The notes under the pieces: generated by a model
The model's database searches: none
Seen by the model: the letters and a program-made list of their open reading frames with translations, nothing else
Told to the model about the DNA's origin: nothing
In this document: positions 1-4,129 of the stretch, piece after piece
How positions within the stretch are numbered: the first letter of the stretch is position 1
How the letters are laid out: the number at the start of each line of letters is the position of its first letter
Made by a program: the position numbers and the translations under genes
Assembly (NCBI GenBank): GCA_002505685.1
Contig: DAVT01000005.1
Coordinates: 1-6,607 of the forward strand
Direction of reading: 5' to 3'
DNA from: Euryarchaeota archaeon UBA501
GTDB lineage: Archaea; Thermoplasmatota; Poseidoniia; Poseidoniales; Thalassarchaeaceae
Length of the DNA stretch: 6,607 nucleotides

Positions 1-1520
1 TGCTGGCTCCGGACCAAAACAAAGGCTGGGGTGAACTGAGATCTGCCTATGACGAATGCCGCCGAAGAATCGAGGAAAGCGATGCGGATATTATCATCGT
101 TTATTCAACGACTTGGCCGAGCATTGTCGGACACCAATTCCAAGTTCAACCTGAACCGGAATGGGTTCACGTCGATGATGACTTTCACTTCCTAGGGTCG
201 ATGCCGTACAAATTCAAGATGGATGTGGAGTTTGGTGAAGCCTACAGAGACGCGGCTGAAGCACGCGGATTACATGCTCGAACCGTTGCATACCATGGAT
301 TCCCTATCGATACCGGCTCGGTGGTAGCCCTCAGCCTATTGAATCCAGACAATCGAATCCCAGCATGTATTGTTTCAAGCAACATGTATGGGAATCGTTC
401 AGAAACAATTGTTCTGGGTAAAGCGGCGCGAGATGCACTAAAAGCACAGGGAAAGAAGGCCGTGATTGTCGCAGTATCCAGTCTTTCCAATCGAATGTTT
501 ACCAAGCATGTTGAACCCGAAGATGATCGCATCCATTCGGCCAAAGATGAGGAATGGAATCAGAAGATTTTGGAATTCTTCTCAGATGGTCGACTGGAAG
601 ACCTTAGTCAACTTAGCCGCGACATTCATGGGCAGATTCGTGTGCAAAAAGTCGTCGCATACAAACCAGCATGGTGGATGGCTGCTACCATGGGACAACA
701 CAACAACTACGATGGAGAGGTGCTTGCCTATGCGGCGTTGCACGGTAGCGGTGGTGCTGTGATTCAATTGACTCCTGCAAAGGGTTCCATAGGTGACAAA
801 GAGTTTGACGAAGATGATGTCGAATACTATCGAGGAGACCGAAACGTGCTTGAATCTGGCGCTGGCGACATGGATGCCCCAGGGGGCGTGGACGGCCCTT
901 TAGTGGGGGCCGAAAGGCCAGATGATGAGGGCTGGAACCCAGTTGAAGTCATTGACGAGTTGTACGATGAATTTGGCAACGTTGTCATTTCCAAGGCTGG
1001 AGGTGTACTAGGAGCAGCGGCAGGTGCGGCGATTGCTGGATCCGTTGGAGGATTTGCTGGTGACATTGTTGCGAAGAAAGCCGTAAGCAAATGGATGAAC
1101 AAAGATGGTCCAATTGTTGCTGAAGACGCACCGGGAGCAGTAGGCGCCTATCCACATGCGAGGCGAATGGGTGATTTGTTATTCATCTCCGGTGTAGGGC
1201 CACGCGACCCTGAGGACAATTCAATTCCAGGAGGACCGATTGAAGATGAAGAGGGGAATCCACTGGAATATGATATCAAAGCGCAAACAGAAGCCTGTAT
1301 CGAAAACATTCGAATCATTCTAGAAGCCTGCGAGGCTGACTTGAGCGATGTCATTGATGTAACCACATTCTTAGTCGACATGAAGCGTGATTTCAAAGGA
1401 TACAACGAGGTTTACGCTGATCACTTTGAAGAAATTCAAGCCACACGGACAACACTCGCAATCCAAGCACTTCCAACGCCTATTGCGGTGGAAATGAAAG
1501 TCATTGCAAAGGCGCCTTAA
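1..1520 (+). CDS. LigB-type extradiol dioxygenase domain fused to RidA/aminomuconate-deaminase-like domain (5' partial)
   Basis: The frame is open from base 3, so the ATG at 201 is internal and the true start lies upstream, probably by only a few tens of residues; 505 residues are visible. Residues about 1-260 form a class III extradiol dioxygenase (LigB) fold: VYSTTWPS, WVHVDDDFHFLGSMPYK, YHGFPIDTGS and SSLSNR match the aminophenol 1,6-dioxygenase alpha-subunit branch as I recall it. By-eye alignment puts T at 111-113, N at 489-491 and K at 663-665 where catalytic paralogues carry the metal or active-site His, His and Glu, so this half may be non-catalytic. An acidic linker and a Gly/Ala-rich stretch (996-1085) follow. 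From about 1137 a complete RidA domain runs to the stop: AYPHARRMGDLLFISG, AQTEACIENIRIIL, YNEVYADHF, and TRTT with the family's conserved Arg. YPHARR and TRTT favour the 2-aminomuconate deaminase subgroup. Likely role (inference): cytosolic aromatic-amine ring cleavage and deamination. Alternative: general enamine/imine deaminase. Confidence 0.8.
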   Translation, partial: LAPDQNKGWGELRSAYDECRRRIEESDADIIIVYSTTWPSIVGHQFQVQPEPEWVHVDDDFHFLGSMPYKFKMDVEFGEAYRDAAEARGLHARTVAYHGFPIDTGSVVALSLLNPDNRIPACIVSSNMYGNRSETIVLGKAARDALKAQGKKAVIVAVSSLSNRMFTKHVEPEDDRIHSAKDEEWNQKILEFFSDGRLEDLSQLSRDIHGQIRVQKVVAYKPAWWMAATMGQHNNYDGEVLAYAALHGSGGAVIQLTPAKGSIGDKEFDEDDVEYYRGDRNVLESGAGDMDAPGGVDGPLVGAERPDDEGWNPVEVIDELYDEFGNVVISKAGGVLGAAAGAAIAGSVGGFAGDIVAKKAVSKWMNKDGPIVAEDAPGAVGAYPHARRMGDLLFISGVGPRDPEDNSIPGGPIEDEEGNPLEYDIKAQTEACIENIRIILEACEADLSDVIDVTTFLVDMKRDFKGYNEVYADHFEEIQATRTTLAIQALPTPIAVEMKVIAKAP

Positions 1521-1529
1521 GAAGATGAT

Positions 1530-1548
1530 TAAGATACGTAGTATCTTA
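1530..1548. repeat. Inverted repeat abutting permease start (candidate operator or hairpin)
   Basis: TAAGATAC-GTA-GTATCTTA is a perfect inverted repeat with 8-bp arms and a 3-nt spacer. It fills most of the 27-bp gap after the dioxygenase/RidA gene, and its last base is the A of the ATG at 1548. It could bind a dimeric regulator or fold as an RNA hairpin that hides the start codon. No T tract follows, so it does not look like a terminator. The symmetry is directly visible; any regulatory role is inferred. Confidence 0.5.
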
Positions 1549-1549
1549 T
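1542..1549 (+). promoter_or_regulatory. Weak TATA-like box, if translation starts at 1572
   Basis: TATCTTAT is AT-rich and centred about 26 nt before the in-frame ATG at 1572, the distance expected between an archaeal TATA box and the start of a leaderless transcript. There is no Shine-Dalgarno sequence before either 1548 or 1572, which fits leaderless initiation. The match to the consensus is poor and it overlaps the inverted repeat, so this is only a possibility. Confidence 0.2.
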
Positions 1550-3248
1550 GCTAAATGGGTTCCGAACTACCATGGAAAAACCATCCAGCCTCGTAGATTT
1601 TGTCTACAGACCTATTGAGGTATTGAGTGATACGTTGGAGAGAAAGCTCGGTTTAGCCTCAGTTGTCATCATTTCTCTATCTGCAATGCTCGGTTCGGGA
1701 TTTTTCGTATTGCCGGCTTTGGTAATGCTTGACATGGGGGGGGGTACTGTTCCCTTAGCAGGAATCTGGTTGGCCTATTTGTTAGCAGCGATTGCGATTC
1801 TTCCAGCTGCGGTTTCAAAGGGGGAATTATCTACTGCAATGCCTTCTTCCGGCGGTTCTTACGTGTACATCGAACGAACATTTGGCCCATTTGTTGGAAC
1901 AGTGGCTGGACTCGGTCTTTGGGGAGCATCCATGCTCAAATCTGCATTCGCGCTAATCGGATTCAAAGCCTACCTTTGGGTACTTGAGGAATTGCTGAAT
2001 ATCACAATCAACATCGAGATAGCGGCCTTGATTCTACTTGCAATGATTGTTGGCATCAACATTCTTGGGATCTCTAGAATCAAAAAGGTGCAAACACCAA
2101 TCATGCTAGTTTTGATTTTGTTTATGTTTTTCCTGAGTGGATGGGCAATGCTGACCATGGAATTGGATTGGGGCAGGGCATTTGGCACAGAGGCGTTCGG
2201 AGGCTCTTGGGATGAAGTTTGGAAAGATGTAGCCCATTCGACTGCCTTTGTGTTCGTCGCCTATGCTGGTGTGACTAAAATTGCAGCAGTAGGTGGTGAA
2301 ATCAAAAATCCCAGCCGGAACATTCCCTACGGCATCCTTCTATCATTGCTAATTTCTTGCATATTGTATGTATTCATCACCATTGTGATGGTTGCAGCCG
2401 TATCACCTGAGGAATACATGATGGATGGGCACGCACGCGAAGACCCCATCTATGTCTTTGCGTATGCAGTTGGAGGGTATACAGTAGGCGTAATCTCTGC
2501 AGTATTCGCAGTGACCGTCGTCACCGCAATGGCGTTAGCTGGCATCATGGCAACCTCACGATTTCCATTTGCAATGGCTCGCGACAATTTATTGCCAGAA
2601 CCTTTGGAAAATGTGCATCCGAAATACCAAACACCCCACTTAGCAATTATTGGAACAGGGATCGCCATGGCATTATCGATAACACTTCTTCCCGTTCACG
2701 ATATCGCCAAACTAGCATCTGGCTTCAAAATCATGATTTTCATCGTCATCAATTGCAGTGTCATTGTTCTGAGGCGCGCTTCACCGGCACACTCATGGTA
2801 CCAACCAGAATGGAAATCGCCACTATATCCATTTATCCAACTCTTTGGAATCATCAGTGGAATTTTTCTCCTTTACGTCATGGGAATCATGGCGGTCATC
2901 GGCGGCTTAGCGTGTTGTGTTTTGGGTATAGTCACCTACTATTCATATGGGAAATCAAGAGCACACCCCATGTTGACACCTTGGCGAACTGTGCGCACTG
3001 AATTCACCAATGCAAGTAAGGCTGAGAGAGAGAAGAGGTGGTTGGTATTCCATACCATGGCAGGTTGGGCAAACCCGCAGCACCTGACCGAAGGTGAATT
3101 TGCACACGCGATGGGAATCATCGCTCCACAATTCAGCCGATTCCATATCCGAAACTTGTTCCATGAAATCGATGCAAATGGCGATGGGGTCATCGATGTG
3201 GATGAGTTCCTACTGGGCATAGATGAAGCCCTTACAGAGGCCGAATAG
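1548..3248 (+). CDS. APC-superfamily amino-acid permease with C-terminal EF-hand pair
   Basis: A 566-aa membrane protein predicted to import an amino acid or amine with H+ or Na+, or by exchange; the substrate cannot be read from sequence. About 12 hydrophobic helices span residues 37-466. APC hallmarks are GSGFFVLPA in TM1, SSGGSYVYIERTFGP before TM3, FVAYAGVTKIAAVGGEIKNP in TM6 and its loop, and MARDNLLPEPLENVHPKYQTP after TM8. A basic cytosolic segment (about 467-497) leads to an EF-hand pair. The first loop, 506-517, is degenerate but keeps Leu8 and Glu12. The second, 542-553 (DANGDGVIDVDE), is canonical, with Asp1, Asn3, Asp5, Gly6, Ile8 and Glu12. APC proteins usually end soon after TM12, so this is an added sensor-like domain, on the cytosolic side by family topology. 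The start is uncertain: 1548 (M1) or 1572 (M9), neither with a Shine-Dalgarno. The 27-bp gap suggests co-transcription with the preceding gene. A run of nine G at 1736-1744 encodes Gly-Gly-Gly without breaking the frame. Confidence 0.9.
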   Translation: MLNGFRTTMEKPSSLVDFVYRPIEVLSDTLERKLGLASVVIISLSAMLGSGFFVLPALVMLDMGGGTVPLAGIWLAYLLAAIAILPAAVSKGELSTAMPSSGGSYVYIERTFGPFVGTVAGLGLWGASMLKSAFALIGFKAYLWVLEELLNITINIEIAALILLAMIVGINILGISRIKKVQTPIMLVLILFMFFLSGWAMLTMELDWGRAFGTEAFGGSWDEVWKDVAHSTAFVFVAYAGVTKIAAVGGEIKNPSRNIPYGILLSLLISCILYVFITIVMVAAVSPEEYMMDGHAREDPIYVFAYAVGGYTVGVISAVFAVTVVTAMALAGIMATSRFPFAMARDNLLPEPLENVHPKYQTPHLAIIGTGIAMALSITLLPVHDIAKLASGFKIMIFIVINCSVIVLRRASPAHSWYQPEWKSPLYPFIQLFGIISGIFLLYVMGIMAVIGGLACCVLGIVTYYSYGKSRAHPMLTPWRTVRTEFTNASKAEREKRWLVFHTMAGWANPQHLTEGEFAHAMGIIAPQFSRFHIRNLFHEIDANGDGVIDVDEFLLGIDEALTEAE

Positions 3249-3253
3249 TCCTG

Positions 3254-3258
3254 TTTTT
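3254..3258 (+). terminator. Short T tract after permease stop (possible archaeal terminator)
   Basis: Five consecutive T lie 5 nt after the permease stop, within TTTTTCTCT. Archaeal termination often needs only oligo-T, but five is short and no hairpin precedes it, so readthrough into panB is equally plausible. Confidence 0.2.
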
Positions 3259-3266
3259 CTCTCCGT

Positions 3267-3279
3267 ACCCTTGAAGGGT
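3267..3279. repeat. 13-bp palindrome upstream of panB (candidate operator)
   Basis: ACCCTT-G-AAGGGT has perfect 6-bp arms around one central base, in the 62-bp permease-panB gap. The single-base spacer is too tight for a good RNA hairpin, so a DNA-binding site is the more natural reading. Its sequence is unrelated to the inverted repeat at 1530-1548. It overlaps the GTG at 3278, which argues against translation starting there. Function is inferred. Confidence 0.3.
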
Positions 3280-3310
3280 GATGCGTAACTCGCAATTTTT
3301 GGTGGAGACC

Positions 3311-4129
3311 ATGTCAATTGCAGGTAAGGCGATGAAAATCACTACCAATACTCTGCAGGAGATGAAACGCGCAGGTGAAAAAATCACCATGCTTACCGCC
3401 TACGATTATTCGATGGCACGCATCATTGATGGTGCTGGAGTAGACGTTATTTTGGTCGGAGATTCAGCCTCAAATGTAATGGCTGGAAACGATACAACTG
3501 TCCCAATCACCCTTGACCAAATGATATACCATGCCCAGTGCGTTGCCAATGGAGTCAATCGTGCCCTGATTGTTTGTGACATGCCCTTTGGCAGTTACCA
3601 AGGTGACTCAAAGCAGGCCTTGAACAGTGCCATTCGTATCATGAAAGAATCAGGTTCGCATGCGGTCAAACTTGAGGGCGGTGCAGAAATTGTGGAATCA
3701 ATAGAACGAATCCTCACTGCCGGCATCCCCGTCATGGGGCACCTTGGCCTAACCCCTCAATCCATCTACAAATTTGGAACGTACTCAGTACGCGCGCGCG
3801 AGGAAGAAGAAGCTGTAAAACTCATTGAAGACGCAAAGTTACTCGAAAAGGCCGGGTGCTTTTCCATCGTTCTTGAGAAAATACCTGCTGAGCTCGCCGC
3901 GAAGGTGACCGCTGCAGTGAATATCCCAACGATTGGGATCGGTGCGGGTTCCGAGGTCGATGGGCAAGTCTTGGTCATTCACGATTTGATTGGATTGACA
4001 CATGAGTTCAATCCGAGATTCCTTCGAAGATATCTCAATCTCTACGAGACGATGACTGATGCTGTCAAGGAATACATTGAGGATGTGCGAACTCAAGATT
4101 TCCCAAACGCTGACGAGCGTTATTCTTGA
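3311..4129 (+). CDS. panB: 3-methyl-2-oxobutanoate hydroxymethyltransferase (ketopantoate hydroxymethyltransferase)
   Basis: PanB transfers a hydroxymethyl group from 5,10-methylene-tetrahydrofolate to 2-oxoisovalerate, giving ketopantoate, the first committed step to pantothenate and CoA in the cytosol. The 272-aa length is typical. The TIM-barrel motifs are all present: MLTAYDY, LVGDSASNVMAGNDTTVP (metal Asp), VCDMPFGSYQ (metal Asp), VKLEGG (Glu), MGHLGLTPQS, IVLEKIP (catalytic Glu), IGIGAG and DGQVLVIHD. I chose ATG 3311 because MSIAGKAMKITTNTL matches the usual N-terminus and GGTGGAG lies just upstream. GTG 3278, ATG 3281 and ATG 3332 are in-frame alternatives. Several stretches, including SASNVMAG, KFGTYSVRAREEEEA, FLRRYLNLY and the DFPN tail, recall Bacteroidota PanB, suggesting lateral acquisition (recalled family knowledge, not a search). 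The last 10 bp overlap the convergent surface-protein gene. No panC, panD or panE is nearby. Confidence 0.96.
   Translation: MSIAGKAMKITTNTLQEMKRAGEKITMLTAYDYSMARIIDGAGVDVILVGDSASNVMAGNDTTVPITLDQMIYHAQCVANGVNRALIVCDMPFGSYQGDSKQALNSAIRIMKESGSHAVKLEGGAEIVESIERILTAGIPVMGHLGLTPQSIYKFGTYSVRAREEEEAVKLIEDAKLLEKAGCFSIVLEKIPAELAAKVTAAVNIPTIGIGAGSEVDGQVLVIHDLIGLTHEFNPRFLRRYLNLYETMTDAVKEYIEDVRTQDFPNADERYS

Noticed and set aside
201..203. ATG as true start of the dioxygenase/RidA gene
   Set aside because: The same frame is open to the window edge and encodes conserved LigB sequence upstream (VYSTTWPS, WVHVDDDF), so this Met is internal.
466..762. 98-aa plus-strand frame inside the dioxygenase domain
   Set aside because: Out of frame within a conserved LigB domain, no motif of its own.
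3278..3280. GTG start for panB
   Set aside because: It overlaps the 13-bp palindrome and adds residues with no PanB counterpart; ATG 3311 fits the family's N-terminus better.
2939..3295. 118-aa minus-strand open frame opposite the permease EF-hand tail
   Set aside because: It lies wholly against a strongly supported coding frame plus the short gap, with no recognisable motif, membrane segment or ribosome-binding site; read as a shadow.
3780..3800. Palindrome CGTACTCAGTACG followed by an alternating CG run
   Set aside because: Lies in conserved panB codons (GTYSVRARE); the symmetry and possible Z-DNA character are most likely incidental to coding.
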